The notes: generated by a model not told the origin, from the letters alone. 64,000 bases of DNA from Oceanisphaera psychrotolerans (GCF_001870485.1 NZ_MDKE01000012.1:1-64000), one strand, 5' to 3'; shown: positions 10,782-22,305, counted from the first letter of the stretch. Translations and numbers: made by a program.

Positions 10782-12851
10782 ATGGCTGAACAGAATTTCC
10801 TGGTTGAACTCGGTACCGAAGAGCTGCCGCCGAAGGCGTTGCGCAGCCTGGGCCAGGCCTTTGCCGACAACCTCAAACAAGAACTGACCAACGCCGATCT
10901 GCCCTTTGCAGAGGTGCGCTGGTATGCGGCTCCCCGCCGTCTGGCGGTGTATGTCACCGCGCTGGCCACCAGCCAGCCCGACAAGCAGCTGGAAAAACGC
11001 GGCCCGGCGGTACAGGCCGCCTTCGACGCCGATGGCAACCCCACCAAGGCCGCCATGGGCTGGGCCCGGGGCAACGGCATCGAGGTCAGCCAGGCCTCAC
11101 GCCTGAAAACCGACAAGGGCGAATGGCTGGTTCACCTCGCCGACATCAAGGGCCAGGCCGCCACCGAGCTACTGCCCGCCATGGTCGAGCAGGCCCTGAG
11201 CCTGCTGCCGATCCCCAAGGCCATGCGCTGGGGCGACAAGAGCATCCAGTTTATCCGCCCGGTGCATACCCTGACCCTGCTGCTGGGCGACCAGCTGCTG
11301 CCGGCCTCCATCCTCGGTGTCGACTCGGCCCGCACCCTGCGCGGTCACCGCTTCATGGGTGAGCCCGAACTGGAACTCGCTCATGCCGACGACTACCTGC
11401 AGGCGCTGGAACAGACCGGCAAGGTGCTGGCCGACTTCGAACGTCGCAAGGACATCATCAAGACCGGTGTCGAGCAGGCCGCCGCCGCCGTGGGGGGTAT
11501 CGCCGACCTCGACGACGATCTGCTGGAAGAAGTCACCTCGCTGGTGGAATGGCCGGTGGTGCTGACCGCCGCCTTCGAGGAAAAGTTTCTCAAGGTACCG
11601 GCCGAAGCGCTGGTGTACACCATGAAGGGCGATCAGAAGTATTTCCCGGTCTACGACGCCGACGGCAAGCTACTGCCGAAGTTCATCTTCGTCACCAACA
11701 TCGAGTCCAAGGACCCGAGCCAGATCATCGGTGGTAACGAAAAAGTGGTGCGTCCGCGCCTGGCCGATGCGGAGTTCTTCTTCGATACCGACCGCAAAAG
11801 CACCCTGGCCTCCCGGCTGGAACAGCTGGACAGCGTGCTGTTCCAGAAACAGCTGGGCACGGTGCGGGAAAAATCCGAGCGCATCGGCGCCCTGTCCGGC
11901 TTTATCGCCGCCGCCATCGGTGCCGACAAGGCCCAGGCGGAGCGGGCCGGCCTGCTGTCCAAGTGCGATCTGGTCACCAACATGGTGTTCGAGTTCACCG
12001 ACACCCAGGGCGTAATGGGCATGCACTATGCCCGCCACGACGGCGAAGACGAAGCCGTGGCCCTGGCGCTGAAAGAGCAGTATCAGCCCCGCTTTGCCGG
12101 TGACGATCTGCCCAGCCAGGACATCTCCGCCGCCGTGGCCCTGGCCGACAAGCTGGACACCCTGGTCGGTATCTTCGGCATCGGTCAGACCCCCAAGGGC
12201 GACAAGGACCCCTTCGCCCTGCGCCGCGCCGCACTGGGTGTGCTGCGCATCATCGTCGAGAAAGACTACGACCTGGATCTGCCGATTCTGATCGAGCAGG
12301 CCCGGGCGCTGTACGGCGACAAGCTGAGCAATGCCAATGCCGCCGACGAAATCCTGGACTTCATGCTGGGCCGGTTCCGCGCCTGGTATCAAGACCTGGG
12401 TTACGGTGTGGATGTCATTCAGGCGGTGCTGGCTCGTCGCCCGACCCGTCCGGCCGACTTCGATGCCCGGGTGAAGGCCGTCAGCCAGTTCCGTGAGCTG
12501 GACGCCGCCGCCGCCCTGGCCGCCGCCAACAAGCGGGTGGGTAATATCCTGGCCAAGTTCGAAGGCGAAATCCCGGCCGAGGTCAATCCGGCCCTGCTGC
12601 AGGACGAGGCCGAGAAACTGCTGGCCAGCCAGCTGGCCGAGCTGACCGAACGCCTGACGCCGCTGTTTGCCGCCGCCGATTACGACCGCGCCCTGAGCGA
12701 GCTGGCCGCCCTGCGCGAAGGCGTGGACAGCTTCTTCGATCAGGTGATGGTGATGGCAGAAGACGAAGCCCTGCGGCTCAACCGTCTGGCACTGCTCAAC
12801 CAGCTACGCAACCTGTTCCTGCAGATCGCCGATATCTCGCTACTGCAGTAA
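10782..12851 (+). CDS. glyS: Glycyl-tRNA synthetase beta subunit
   Basis: The beta subunit (689 aa, as in E. coli) of glycyl-tRNA synthetase, needed for tRNA(Gly) recognition. It starts [16 protein letters not shown] and has the HD-like central region ([23 protein letters not shown]) and a C-terminal anticodon-binding (DALR-like) domain (about 580-689). It forms an operon with glyQ: the gap is 9 bp and includes the AAGGG ribosome site. A strong intrinsic terminator follows at 12876. The frame is intact. Confidence 0.96.
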   Translation: MAEQNFLVELGTEELPPKALRSLGQAFADNLKQELTNADLPFAEVRWYAAPRRLAVYVTALATSQPDKQLEKRGPAVQAAFDADGNPTKAAMGWARGNGIEVSQASRLKTDKGEWLVHLADIKGQAATELLPAMVEQALSLLPIPKAMRWGDKSIQFIRPVHTLTLLLGDQLLPASILGVDSARTLRGHRFMGEPELELAHADDYLQALEQTGKVLADFERRKDIIKTGVEQAAAAVGGIADLDDDLLEEVTSLVEWPVVLTAAFEEKFLKVPAEALVYTMKGDQKYFPVYDADGKLLPKFIFVTNIESKDPSQIIGGNEKVVRPRLADAEFFFDTDRKSTLASRLEQLDSVLFQKQLGTVREKSERIGALSGFIAAAIGADKAQAERAGLLSKCDLVTNMVFEFTDTQGVMGMHYARHDGEDEAVALALKEQYQPRFAGDDLPSQDISAAVALADKLDTLVGIFGIGQTPKGDKDPFALRRAALGVLRIIVEKDYDLDLPILIEQARALYGDKLSNANAADEILDFMLGRFRAWYQDLGYGVDVIQAVLARRPTRPADFDARVKAVSQFRELDAAAALAAANKRVGNILAKFEGEIPAEVNPALLQDEAEKLLASQLAELTERLTPLFAAADYDRALSELAALREGVDSFFDQVMVMAEDEALRLNRLALLNQLRNLFLQIADISLLQ

Positions 12852-12875
12852 CCGCCCTCGCTTTTTGAGCCTCAG

Positions 12876-12903
12876 AGCCCCGCCGATGCGGGGCTTTTTA
12901 TTT
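12876..12903 (+). terminator. Rho-independent terminator of glyQS
   Basis: The stem AGCCCCGC-CGAT-GCGGGGCT is followed by a T-rich run, 25 bp after the glyS stop. Confidence 0.9.
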
Positions 12904-12975
12904 TCCTGTCTTACCAAACCCCCCGGTATTTGTGTTACTAATTAATAGTATCGCAATGCAACAAGGAGAGTGCCG

Positions 12976-13317
12976 ATGATCAAGGTCATTATCGAACGTC
13001 ATATCGCCGAGGGACTGGAAAAAGCCTATCAGGAAAAAATTCGCGCCCTGATGCTGCAAATCACCGACCGACCCGGATTTCTGAAGGGCGATGCCTACCG
13101 GGACGTTCATCATCCCAATCATTTCTATGTGATTTCCAACTGGGAAAACATCGAATGCTGGGAGCGCTGGCAAAGCTCCCCCGGCCGTCAGCAACTGCTT
13201 GGCGAGCTGGCCCCCTTCATGGAAAGCGATGAAAAATGCACCGTACTGGCGCTCAAGGTCAGCTACGAAGCCCAGCCGGCCAAATACGCCCGACCGACCC
13301 AGACCTATTCCTATTAA
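12976..13317 (+). CDS. ABM-domain (antibiotic biosynthesis monooxygenase-like) protein
   Basis: A small protein of 113 aa with the dimeric alpha-beta barrel ABM fold: a strand MIKVIIERHI, a helix to about 40, the strand HFYVISNWENIECWERWQSS, then a second helix and strand. Members include haem-degrading and quinone-modifying monooxygenases and many proteins of unknown role; the substrate is not predictable. ATG 12976 is preferred to GTG 12970 because AAGGAG lies a normal distance away. The C-terminal tail (about 100-113, ending PTQTYSY) extends beyond the core fold. It is a single gene between the glyQS terminator and avtA. Confidence 0.75.
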   Translation: MIKVIIERHIAEGLEKAYQEKIRALMLQITDRPGFLKGDAYRDVHHPNHFYVISNWENIECWERWQSSPGRQQLLGELAPFMESDEKCTVLALKVSYEAQPAKYARPTQTYSY

Positions 13318-13337
13318 CCTTCCGTTTGCCCCGCGAC

Positions 13338-13381
13338 CATCGCCTTTATGCTCCGCTTCTGCATGCAACATAAAGGCGATG
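13338..13381. repeat. Perfect 13-bp inverted repeat before avtA
   Basis: CATCGCCTTTATG (13338-13350) and CATAAAGGCGATG (13369-13381) are exact inverted copies with an 18-base loop. The structure sits between the ABM gene and avtA and lacks a T tract. It could be a terminator-like stem of the first gene, part of the avtA leader, or a protein-binding palindrome. Confidence 0.6.
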
Positions 13382-13472
13382 CCGCCACCGAGCCGGCGCC
13401 CCGGTCGACACCAGAGACGATATCGGATAACGTTGCCTTTTCGGCAACCGCTTTCTCTTTGGTAGTTATCTC

Positions 13473-14734
13473 ATGGAATTTTCAGCATTTGGTCAGAAGT
13501 TTACCCGTCACGCCGGCATTACCCAGTTGATGGACGATCTCAACCAGGGCCTGACCACGCCCAACACCATCATGCTGGGCGGCGGCAACCCGGCTGCCAT
13601 TCCGGAAGTGCTCGCCTATCTGGATCAGCAGTCGCAGCAACTGGTGAAAAACGGGGATCTGCTGAAAGCCATGGCCAACTACGACGGCCCCCAGGGCAAG
13701 GATGCCTATATTCGCGCCCTGGCCAAGCTGCTGTCCCAGGAGCTGGGCTGGCCGGTCGGCCCCGAACATATCGCCCTGACCAACGGCAGCCAGACCGCCT
13801 TCTTCTATCTGTTCAATCTGCTGGCCGGCGACTTTGCCGACGGCCGCAAGAAAAAGGTACTTTTTCCGCTGGCACCGGAATACATCGGCTACGGTGATGG
13901 CGCCCTGAGCGAAGATCACTTCGTCGCCTGCAAGCCCACCATCACCCGGCTGGACAATGGCCTGTTCAAGTATCACGTCGACTTCGATCAGCTGGAAGTG
14001 AGTGACGATATCGGCCTGATCTGTGTATCTCGTCCCACCAACCCCACCGGCAACGTGCTGACCGACGAAGAGATCATGCGCCTGGACGACATCGCCCGGG
14101 AGAAAGGCATTCCACTGCTGATCGACAACGCCTACGGCATGCCCTTTCCCAACATCATCTTCACCGATGCCAAGCCGTTCTGGAACGACAACACCATTCT
14201 CTGCATGAGCCTGTCCAAGCTGGGGCTGCCGGGCGTGCGTTGCGGCATAGTGGTGGCACCGCCGGCCATTATCCAGGCCATGACCAATATCAGCGGCATC
14301 ATCAACCTGGCCCCCGGCAGCATGGGTCCGGCCCTGACCCTGCCGATGATGGAAAACGGTGACGTGATCACACTCAGCAACGAGGTGATCCGTCCCTTCT
14401 ACCAGGCCAAGGCACAACAGGCCGTGGCCTGGCTGCAGCAGGCCATACCCCTGCCCCAGTTTCATATTCACAAGCCCGAGGCGCACTGTTCCTGTGGCTG
14501 TGGTTCGAAAATCTGCCCGTTCACTGCCAGGAACTGTACGAGCGCCTAAAACAAAAAGGTCTGCTGGTGGTGCCGGGTCATTACTTCTTCCCGGGGATCG
14601 AAGACGGCAACTGGCAGCACAGCAGGGAGTGTATCCGCCTCAACTACGCCCAGTCGGAAGCCGATGTGCAGGCCGGCATCCGGATACTGGCCGAAGAAGT
14701 GCTGGCGCTCTACCAGGCACCCGTCGTCGAATAA
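13473..14734 (+). pseudogene. avtA: Valine-pyruvate aminotransferase AvtA, frameshifted
   Basis: A PLP-dependent class I/II aminotransferase that makes valine from 2-ketoisovalerate with alanine as donor. The sequence follows E. coli AvtA (MEFSAFGQKFTRHAGITQLM, SRPTNPTGN, the PLP lysine in MSLSKLGLPG) up to HIHKPE near residue 336. There the frame changes. Adding one G to the GG at about 14480-14481 restores GALFLWLWFENLP and the rest of the protein, ending at 14734 with normal length (about 420 aa). As written, the protein would stop at 14549 with an unrelated tail lacking the C-terminal domain. Other genes here share this defect, so a base-calling error is more likely than true inactivation. 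Confidence 0.85.
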
Positions 14735-14770
14735 ACAACAGCACCGAAGAGACAACACCCAATAAACAGG

Positions 14771-14792
14771 AACGCCGGCAATTGCCGGCGTT
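14771..14792. terminator. Bidirectional terminator between avtA and ibpA
   Basis: AACGCCGGCA-AT-TGCCGGCGTT is a near-perfect stem between the convergent ends of avtA and ibpA. On the plus strand it is followed by TTCTTTC, and on the minus strand by CCTGTTTATT. Confidence 0.7.
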
Positions 14793-14818
14793 CTTTCGAT
14801 TGGCTGGTTTAACCGCCG

Positions 14819-15244
14819 TTATCCGGCCGAGCCGATGGCGATGGTTCTGGGCTTGGCGGCTTCCGGTACCTCTCGCACCAAATCGATATGCAGCAAGCCG
14901 TTTTCCATGTCGGCGCCGGTCACCTTGACGTGATCGGCCAGCTGGAAGCGGCGCTCGAAACCACGTTCGGCGATACCCTGATACAGGTAATTCCTCTGCG
15001 ATTCGTCCTGCTCTTTATTGCCTTTCACCATCAGGGTGTTTTCATGACTGGTGATTTCCAGATCCTGGCGGGAAAAGCCGGCCACCGCCATGGAAATGCG
15101 GTACTGGTTCTCGCTGAGCAGTTCGATGTTGTACGGCGGATAGCCGTTGTTGCTGCTGCCGCTGGCGGCGTTTTCCATCAGGGACGCCAGCCGATCGAAG
15201 CCGATGGCCGAGCGATACAGGGGAGTGAGATCGAAACGTGACAT
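14819..15244 (-). CDS. ibpA: Small heat shock protein IbpA (Hsp20)
   Basis: An ATP-independent holdase of the Hsp20/alpha-crystallin family that binds denatured proteins in the cytoplasm. [19 protein letters not shown] is nearly the E. coli IbpA start. The alpha-crystallin domain covers about 33-125 ([40 protein letters not shown]). The C-terminal I-x-I-like RTIAIG tail for oligomerisation is present. ATG 15244 is chosen over ATG 15250 because AGAGGAT is correctly spaced for it and the protein then matches the family. Length is 141 aa. Its own sigma-32 promoter and a possible RNA thermometer lie upstream. Confidence 0.93.
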   Translation of the reverse strand: MSRFDLTPLYRSAIGFDRLASLMENAASGSSNNGYPPYNIELLSENQYRISMAVAGFSRQDLEITSHENTLMVKGNKEQDESQRNYLYQGIAERGFERRFQLADHVKVTGADMENGLLHIDLVREVPEAAKPRTIAIGSAG

Positions 15245-15337
15245 AGCCATATCCTCTTGTGAGCGATGTTAGGGTGCCCTCCATCATGGACGGGCGATGC
15301 GGGACCTCAATCGAGCGACCCGCCTTGTTCATAAAAG
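15245..15337 (-). promoter_or_regulatory. ROSE-like RNA thermometer in the ibpA leader
   Basis: The roughly 90-nt leader contains stems such as CCCGTCCAT/ATGGAGGG, and its last element places TCGCT (15266-15262) just upstream of the Shine-Dalgarno AGAGGAT (15257-15251). ROSE elements of small heat shock genes carry a U(U/C)GCU motif that pairs with the AGGA of the ribosome site and melts on heating. The motif and spacing are seen; thermosensing is inferred. Confidence 0.5.
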
Positions 15338-15366
15338 ATATAGGGATGGCATCTTCGGCTTTCAAG
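15338..15366 (-). promoter_or_regulatory. Sigma-32 heat shock promoter of ibpA
   Basis: On the minus strand, CTTGAA (15366-15361), a 15-bp spacer and CCCTATAT (15345-15338) closely fit the sigma-32 consensus (CTTGAA and CCCCATnT). It lies about 95 bp before the ibpA start codon. Confidence 0.75.
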
Positions 15367-15484
15367 CACCGACGTGAAGATTTTTTGGCCGGCGGTTATC
15401 GCCATCACAGGCAGCGGTCACGGTACCTGGTGATGGCGAACGGTCATATCTGGCCGGCGGTCAGGCAAGCCACCGAGTCGTGAC

Positions 15485-18400
15485 TCACTTGAACTCGGCA
15501 TAGGGGATCAGCGGCTGCGGCGGCAGATCCAGGTCGCCCTGCCAGCCGCTCAGCGAATAACGCAGATAGAGCAGGCCATGACTGGGGGTGTAGTCCTTGG
15601 CCTGCTGGATATCGATACCGGCCCCCAGGGTCCAGTGTGCATTCAGCCGCCGCTCCACCAGGCGCGCAGGGTATAGCCGAATCCACTGCTGCTGCCGCCT
15701 TCCTCGATGGCATCGGCGTCGGGCAAACCCGCCGGTATCAATCCCGCCAGGGGATAACGCCGCTGGTCTTCGGTGACCGCACGGGACCAGGACACGGAAC
15801 CACCCAGCTCCCATGACCAGTTGTCGGTGCGTTGACGATAGTTGACCGGCACCGCCAGCGACAGATATTGCTGCGGGCTGTAGTAGCCTCCCTGTCCCAG
15901 TGAGTAACCGCTGAGATCTTTCTGGTATTGCCACCACATGCTGTTCAGGCCGACGCTGACCCGACGGTGCGACTGGTTGACCAGCTTGTAGTAATAACCG
16001 CCCATCAGCCGGGTACGCCGGTTATCCGCCACGTTCTCCCCGGTCAGCAGGCTGGCACTGATATCCCCCCACAGGCCATGGGCGCCGCCCTGATCATAAC
16101 TGCCACTCAGGCTGACACCGGTGGCGCGCACCCCGCCCCAGCTGATACCGGTATTGGGATCCCGGGTGCCGCCGAAGGACAACAGCGAACTGGCCAGAGG
16201 CCGCCGGGAGGCGGTCAGGGTCCAGCCGATGTCCTGCCAGTCGCCACTGTAGCCGAGGCCGCCGACCCAGTCCACCACCTCGAAGCCGAGCGGCGTGGTA
16301 CCGATATCTCCCTGCCAGCGTTCGTCCCGCCAGCCCATACCCAGACTGACTCCCGTCGCAGACTGATGATAATCGTCATTGCAGCCCACTTCCCGACAGG
16401 TGCCAAACGTTTCCTCGTAGACGCCACCATCGAAGCTGCCTGCATCCAGTTGCACCATATCGGCACGGAAGAAAGCCCGGCCATCCCGCAGCGGGGTGTC
16501 CAGCTCCAGCATGCCGGTGTGGGCGGTCAGATCCGAATAACCGCCGGTGCCGCTGGAACGCTGATAGTCATGTTCGAAGGTGACGGTGGTATCCAGCTGA
16601 CGATACAGATCCGCCGCATCGGCACGAATGCTGCGGGTCAGCCAGTCATCATCGGCGTTAACCCGGGTCAACCGGGTGAAATCGTCATTCTCCGTCGGCG
16701 GCTGTTCCGCCAGCTCGCCGGCCGCCATCGCCAGACGGTAATCGCCCATCGCCTGTTGTGGCTGTCCGTTCTGCCAGGCCAGTCTGGCCGCATCACGCAG
16801 CAACAACGCGCTCTCCTGCGACGGCGCCTGTTGCTGTGCCTGAAATTTAACCTTCTGGAACAACTGCTCGGCCCGCGGCCATTCTCCCACCGCCGCCCAG
16901 GCGTTGGCCATCCGCCGTGTGCGGTTAAGGGACGGCGGCTGTGGCTCGCTCGCGGCATCCAGCCCGAGCAACTGTCGACGCGCCTGCACCGGTTCGCCAA
17001 TGGCAATCAAGGCTTCAACCTCTCCCAGAAGGGCTTCGTCATTATCCGGCTCCCTGGCCAGCACCGCTCGATAACCGGCCAACGCCCGTTCAGGGTCATC
17101 GTCTTCCAGCGCCCAGTCGGCCAGGGTCAGCTCGCTGCGGGTGCCATTCGGCTGCGCCCGCAGCATGGCCGTTGCGCCGGCCTGATCCCCTTGCTCACGC
17201 CGGCGGCGCGCCTCGGCCAGCATTTGATCCTGTTCGAGCCGCCGGGCCAGTTCGCCCATGTCGGCGCTCCAGCGAGCCGGTGGCAGCGTGTCCAGGTGGG
17301 CCAGGGCCGCCGCCTCCCGTTCGCTGGACGAAAGATAGAGGGCATAGGCATACAGTTGCTCCGGATCATCGGGCCGTCGCGACACCAGCTCGGCAAAGGC
17401 TGATCGGCCCGCTCCGGCTGGCCCGCCTGTCGCCAGTCTTCCGCCAGCCGGTAGGTCAGCCAGACATCATCCGGGGTCAGCTGCCGGGCCCGGGACAGCA
17501 TCTCGGCCGCCGCCTGCCATTGCCGGTCTTGCTCGAGCCGCTCCGCCTGCTGTTGCAGCAGCTCGCTGCGCAGCCGGGGTTCACCGTCGCCCAATGCCTG
17601 TCGCTGACGACGCGGCAACTGCTCCAGATAATCCAAGGCCTGGGCCGGTGATTGCTGACGGTAGAGCGCCAGCATCCCCCGCAGGGCGCCACCATTAACC
17701 GGATCCCGCCGCAGCGCCTGACGAAAATAGTGCTCGGCCTGTTCCGCCTGCCCCCGGGCCAGCGCCACGTCGCCCAGCCCCAGCCAGGCATAACCATCGC
17801 TGCCATCCAGCGCCTTTGCCCGCCGGTAATAGCCCTGAGCCCGATCCGGCTGCCGGGCCTGCAGCGCCTGGTCCCCCTGCTGGATCAACAGCCAGTAGCG
17901 ATGATTCTGCAGCAGGCTTTGCCATTTGCTCCGCTCACTGCTGTCCGCATCGGCCTGCTGCAATGCCTGTTCGAACAGTGCAATCGCCTCGCTGCGCTTG
18001 CCCAGACGCCCGTAAGCCTGAGCCAGGGCGCCCAGCAGGCCGGCATCACGCGGATAGGCCACCAAGGCCTGCTTCAGCAGGGGAATGGCCGCTGCGTCCC
18101 GCCCCTGCTCCACCAGCGCCAGCCCCCGGGCTCGCGCCCGAAATGCCGGATCGGCCAGCAAGGCCTGTTGCTGACGCAGCAGTTCCTCCGCCTGTACCCG
18201 TTCGTTCCCCGTCGATACCGCCACCAACCGTTGCAACTGGGCCAGGCTCTGTTCGCTCACCGGCATCCGTCTGACTTGTGCCAGCCAGAGTTCGACCGCC
18301 CGAGCCCGGGTGGCCGGGTCGGCCGCCATCTGCTGCAACAGGGCAAAGCCCTGCTGGGGTCGGCCGGCATCGAACAACAGGTCAATCAGCACGCCGCGCA

Positions 18401-18962
18401 GAGTGCCGTTGCCGGGATAACGACGATCCAGTATCTGCAACTGGGTGATCGCCTGTGAACGCTGATCGGGCAACCGGGCCACCAGCCGCCAGTACTCCAC
18501 CGCCAGATCCAGACTGGGAAAGGCCTCACCAAACAAGTCCTGATAGGCTTGCCGGGCGGCGGCGAGACGCCCGGCCGCGGCCAGCAGCCGGGCCTGCTGC
18601 AATTGTTGCCGCCCCTCTTCCGTCACCAGCCGCATGGCACTTTTCGCCTGACGATACTCAAGCGATGCCGGCGCCAGCCTGGCCAGCCGCTCCAGCTGCC
18701 GGCGGGCCAGCGGAACATCGTCCTGACGCAACGCCAATCGCAATCGCGCCGCCATGACCTGAGGATGACCGGGCACGATCAACTCCAGGCGGTGCAAGGA
18801 TTCCTCGACCAGATTATCCCGGTAACTGGCCTCGCCCAGCCGGATCTGGTCCAGCAGCCAGGGCTCGGGTACCACCGCCGCCTGGGCCGCCGGCAACTGG
18901 TCCACCGGCAACAGAGCCAGGGCCAGTGGCAATCCCAGTGTACTTAACGAGAGTTTGAACAT
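15485..18962 (-). pseudogene. bcsC: Cellulose synthase outer-membrane export protein BcsC, two frameshifts
   Basis: BcsC forms the periplasmic TPR scaffold and outer-membrane beta-barrel through which cellulose leaves the cell. A signal peptide (MFKLSLSTLGLPLALALLP) is followed by many TPR repeats to about residue 780, then the barrel ending in DIQQAKDYTPSHGLLYLRYSLSGWQGD. The frame is broken twice. A missing G near 17400 moves translation out of the TPR region, and a missing C or G near 15661 truncates the last 56 residues. Restoring both gives 1159 aa (E. coli BcsC has 1157). ATG 18962 is preferred to TTG 18974. The gene overlaps the bcsZ stop and is last in the operon. Confidence 0.85.
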
Positions 18963-20050
18963 GAATTGTCCCAATCGGGTACTAGCTCACCCGCCTGATT
19001 GAAAGCATAGCGTCGTTGATCCCAGCCCTGTCCGAACAGGGTCAGCACCGCATCGTAGTAGGCATGCTCACCGACGGGCTGCGCGGCCAGCCGCCTGCGC
19101 TGCACCTCGGCGGCGGGGGTATCCTGCAGCAGGGGCAACAGAGCGGCGGAAAAGCCGACCGGGCCGGCACCCGACGCCTCGCCGCTCAAAGCATCGACCC
19201 GCTCCGGCGGTACGCCCATCGTCACCGTCAGGGCGGCCATCGGTTGCAGGTGTGCCGTCAGTCGTGCCCGCTCCGGGTCGTCCTCGGCCAGCATGCCGGC
19301 CCACAGGTAACTGCGTATCGCATCATAGCTGCCGGTACTGCCTGTCCTGGAGTCCGGCAACCAGCCAGAGTCCGGCTGCCATACCACCCAGTCGGGCACC
19401 AGCCCGAGCGGAGCCGTGTCCAGCAACAGCCGGAGATTGTTACTCCGCATCGCCTGCCAAGGGCCGTCGAAGCCGGCGACACGCGCCAGCAACTGGGGCG
19501 GCAGATAGCTGGGATTCAGGGTCCAGCGCTCTGCCCCGACAAAACCCTGCTTACCGGGCAACAGCATCAGCCCCAATCCGGGGATGTCCGCCACTTCTTC
19601 CCGGGCGATGCGCTGCAGCAACAGCGTACCCAGCACCCGATAACGGCGGTTCTGCCACAGCCGACCGGCTTCCAGCAGGTCATAGGCCAGCCACAGATCC
19701 GAATCGGCGGCAGAATTGGGATCCAGTACCCCCCATTGCCGTTGTCGGTCCTGTCCCCATAACCAGGCCGGCAGCCGTGCCGTCAGATCTCCGGCCGCCA
19801 GGTTATCCTGGGTCCACTCCAGCAGCCGCGCGAAGGTGTCCCGGTCATCCGCTACCAGCGCGAAAAACAGGCCATAGCTCTGCCCTTCGGAGGTGGTGAC
19901 ATCTCGCCCTCCGGCGGGATCGATCACCCGCCCCTGCTCGCTGATATAGGCTTGTTTGAACCGCTGCCAGGCCGGCCATTCGCAGGCAGACGAGGCGCCG
20001 CCCGACCACAGCAACAACAGACTCAGCATCCATGCCGACAGGTGTTTCAT
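18944..20050 (-). CDS. bcsZ: Cellulase BcsZ (GH8 endo-1,4-glucanase)
   Basis: A periplasmic glycoside hydrolase family 8 endoglucanase of the cellulose operon, thought to trim or release glucan during export. The Sec signal peptide runs about 1-22. The catalytic acid is the glutamate in TSEGQSYG at residue 55, the same position as in E. coli BcsZ, and SYDAIRSYLWAGML contains the family's catalytic-base region. Length is 368 aa with an intact frame; it is one of the few long bcs genes here without a frameshift. Its start lies 3 bp after the bcsB stop, and its end overlaps the start of bcsC, so the three are translationally linked. Confidence 0.94.
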   Translation of the reverse strand: MKHLSAWMLSLLLLWSGGASSACEWPAWQRFKQAYISEQGRVIDPAGGRDVTTSEGQSYGLFFALVADDRDTFARLLEWTQDNLAAGDLTARLPAWLWGQDRQRQWGVLDPNSAADSDLWLAYDLLEAGRLWQNRRYRVLGTLLLQRIAREEVADIPGLGLMLLPGKQGFVGAERWTLNPSYLPPQLLARVAGFDGPWQAMRSNNLRLLLDTAPLGLVPDWVVWQPDSGWLPDSRTGSTGSYDAIRSYLWAGMLAEDDPERARLTAHLQPMAALTVTMGVPPERVDALSGEASGAGPVGFSAALLPLLQDTPAAEVQRRRLAAQPVGEHAYYDAVLTLFGQGWDQRRYAFNQAGELVPDWDNSCSNSR

Positions 20051-20053
20051 GGC

Positions 20054-22295
20054 TTAGTCCCGTTCATCAGGCGACAACCGGCGGCGACTCAGGGTTCGCA
20101 ATACCCGCCACAGCACCAGTACCATCAGCAGCACACTCAGGGCCGTCAACCCGGCCAGCACCAGCGGGTGCGGGGACAGCGCAAACCAGACTCGTTCCCA
20201 CCAGGCAGATAGCCCACATGGTAGGCTTTGCCGACTCGCAAACTATCTATCCCCGATTCCCGGATCACCGCCACAGAACCGGACAGGGCGGCTCGCCGAT
20301 CGCTGTGGTTGATGGCCTCATTCAACAACTGAAAACCCCGGGGACTGTCGGCCAGCAACGCCACCACACTGCGTTGTTCATGGAAGGGGGACTGAAAGCC
20401 GATCACCGCCGCCATGGGACCCTCCGAGTCGATTCGCGCTTCACTTTCCGGCCGGTCATCCTCGCTGTCCGGTACCAGATCGGGCCGTGATACCTGACGG
20501 GCCGGCATCTTTACCCGGCTTTGGGTCGCGTCGAGCAGCAGATGAATGTTGTCGTTATCACGCAGCTCCGCCGGGACCGCCCCGATCAGCAGCAGGTCCA
20601 GATCCCGATCCTTCTCCTGCTGCCAGTCGTCGCCGAGCCGCACACCCAATGCCGGATAACCGGTATGAGCGCCAATAGTACCCAGAGCATTGAGCAGAGC
20701 CCCGAGCTGCGCCGGAGCCGGGTTTCTGTCGACCAGCACCAAGGTCTGGGACAGATCGGCCAGCCGGCTGAACGGGAAACCGGCATTGGCAAAGGCGGCC
20801 AAATCCGGCATGGCCATGAAATGGCGGTAACCGGAGAAGTCGATGGTGGAATCACCGTCGATCACCACCCGGTTGGGGATAGGCTGATAGGTTTCGCAGC
20901 GATCGGGAGTGCCGCCGGTGACGGCATTGACATAATCGAAGTTGAACCGCAGCTGATTGCGGGTACCCAGCTTGAGCGCCGGTATGGTGAGCTGATTATC
21001 ACCGGACTCATCCTGCAACAGCAGCAGCTGCAACAGCTTTTCGCCACTTTGCTGCTCCGGCTTGAGTGCATAGGCACGCAACAGCTGATCGTTGAGGCTG
21101 ACCACCAGCCGTGATCCATCATCCGTCTTCGGCGAGGTATAACGATATTTCAGCTGCATGGCGATGCCCAGATCGCGCGCCATGAACAGGTCCGGCGGCA
21201 GGTTCAGGGTCAGGGCCATCGGCTGCGGCTCTATACCCGCAGACTGCAGCTGTCCGGGATAGCGTTGCAGCTCGCTGAAGGAAACCGGCCGGTCGGTACG
21301 CACCCAATTGGGGGCATCATAGGGCTGGCGCGGCGCCAGTGGCCTGACACCGGCGACGGCGACACTCTGGCCGCGAAACAGGATACTGCCCTGGGCGATA
21401 CCCGTTACCGCCGTCACCAGATCCTGGTCGTCACGGCCGAGCACCAGCAACAGCTTGACGTAGGGATCTTCCGGATGACTGATCATCTCGACGATAGGGC
21501 CATCAACGGCGGGATAGTCCCGCAAAAAGTCCGGCCGCTGGTCATTGGTGGCGAAGACGATGCCATGCCGCTCGGGCAGTTGGTTGAACAGCACCGGAAA
21601 CTGCTGGCCGCGCCACTGGGCCCGGGCACCGAACCAGGACGCCAGCACCGCCGCCGCCTTCTGCTGGGCCAGTGCCGGCGAGGCGGCAAACACCATCGGC
21701 AGGATCAGGGGCCGGTTGTCACGACTATCGAAAAACGGCTCGGGAAAATGGGACAGATCGTTTTTCAGCGGCAGCGCCTGATAACGCAGCGACAAGGCAC
21801 TGTCACTGCCCACATCCAGCCACAGACTGCTGTGGACCGGGTTTTCACAGATGCGTTGATAATGCCCGGTGAAGCCCAGTTTTACCCGGTTGAAGTCGCC
21901 AATATAGCGCGGATCCAGCGGCACCTGCACCCGGCTCTTGTTACCCAGCTGTTCACGCTCAATCGGCACCACGCCCATCATTTCATCGTTGAGGTACACC
22001 CTCAGGTGAGACTCGCCAGGTATCAATGACGGTGAGGGAATGAACGCCAGATCAAGCGTGGCGCGAGACACCACTTCATCACTGCGCACCCCGAATTCGA
22101 CCTGACCATCAGGCTGGTGCCGCGCAGGGCCAGGCTGCCCGATGACGGGATCAGCTGTCCGAAGCCGAGCTCGACATCCCGGGTCGGAACCTCTTCCAGC
22201 CCGGTGAGCACTGTCTCGGCCGGGTTTTCTGCCGCCAGGGTCGGGACAACGATGCTGCCCATCAGCAGGATGAACAAGACGATTCTTTTTATCAT
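20054..22295 (-). pseudogene. bcsB: Cellulose synthase periplasmic subunit BcsB, two frameshifts
   Basis: BcsB is the periplasmic partner of BcsA, with carbohydrate-binding and flavodoxin-like domains and a C-terminal membrane anchor. A signal peptide (MIKRIVLFILLMGSIVVPTLA) is followed by sequence closely matching E. coli BcsB: FGVRSDEVVSRATL, SHLRVYLNDEMMGVVP, GHYQRICENP, NDLSHFPEPFFD, ADSPRGFQLLNEA. A base is missing near 22106 (MVQVEFGVRSDE is restored by adding one C), and another near 20205 (YLPWWERVWFAL is restored), after which the membrane anchor continues to the stop at 20054. The repaired length is about 747 aa. It lies 10 bp after bcsA. Confidence 0.85.
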
Positions 22296-22305
22296 TATTC
22301 CCTCA

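Noticed and set aside
15928-17403. Open frame of 491 codons on the plus strand
   Set aside because: It is antisense to bcsC and arises from GC-rich third-position bias. It has no family motif or plausible start signal, and the minus-strand frames match BcsC.
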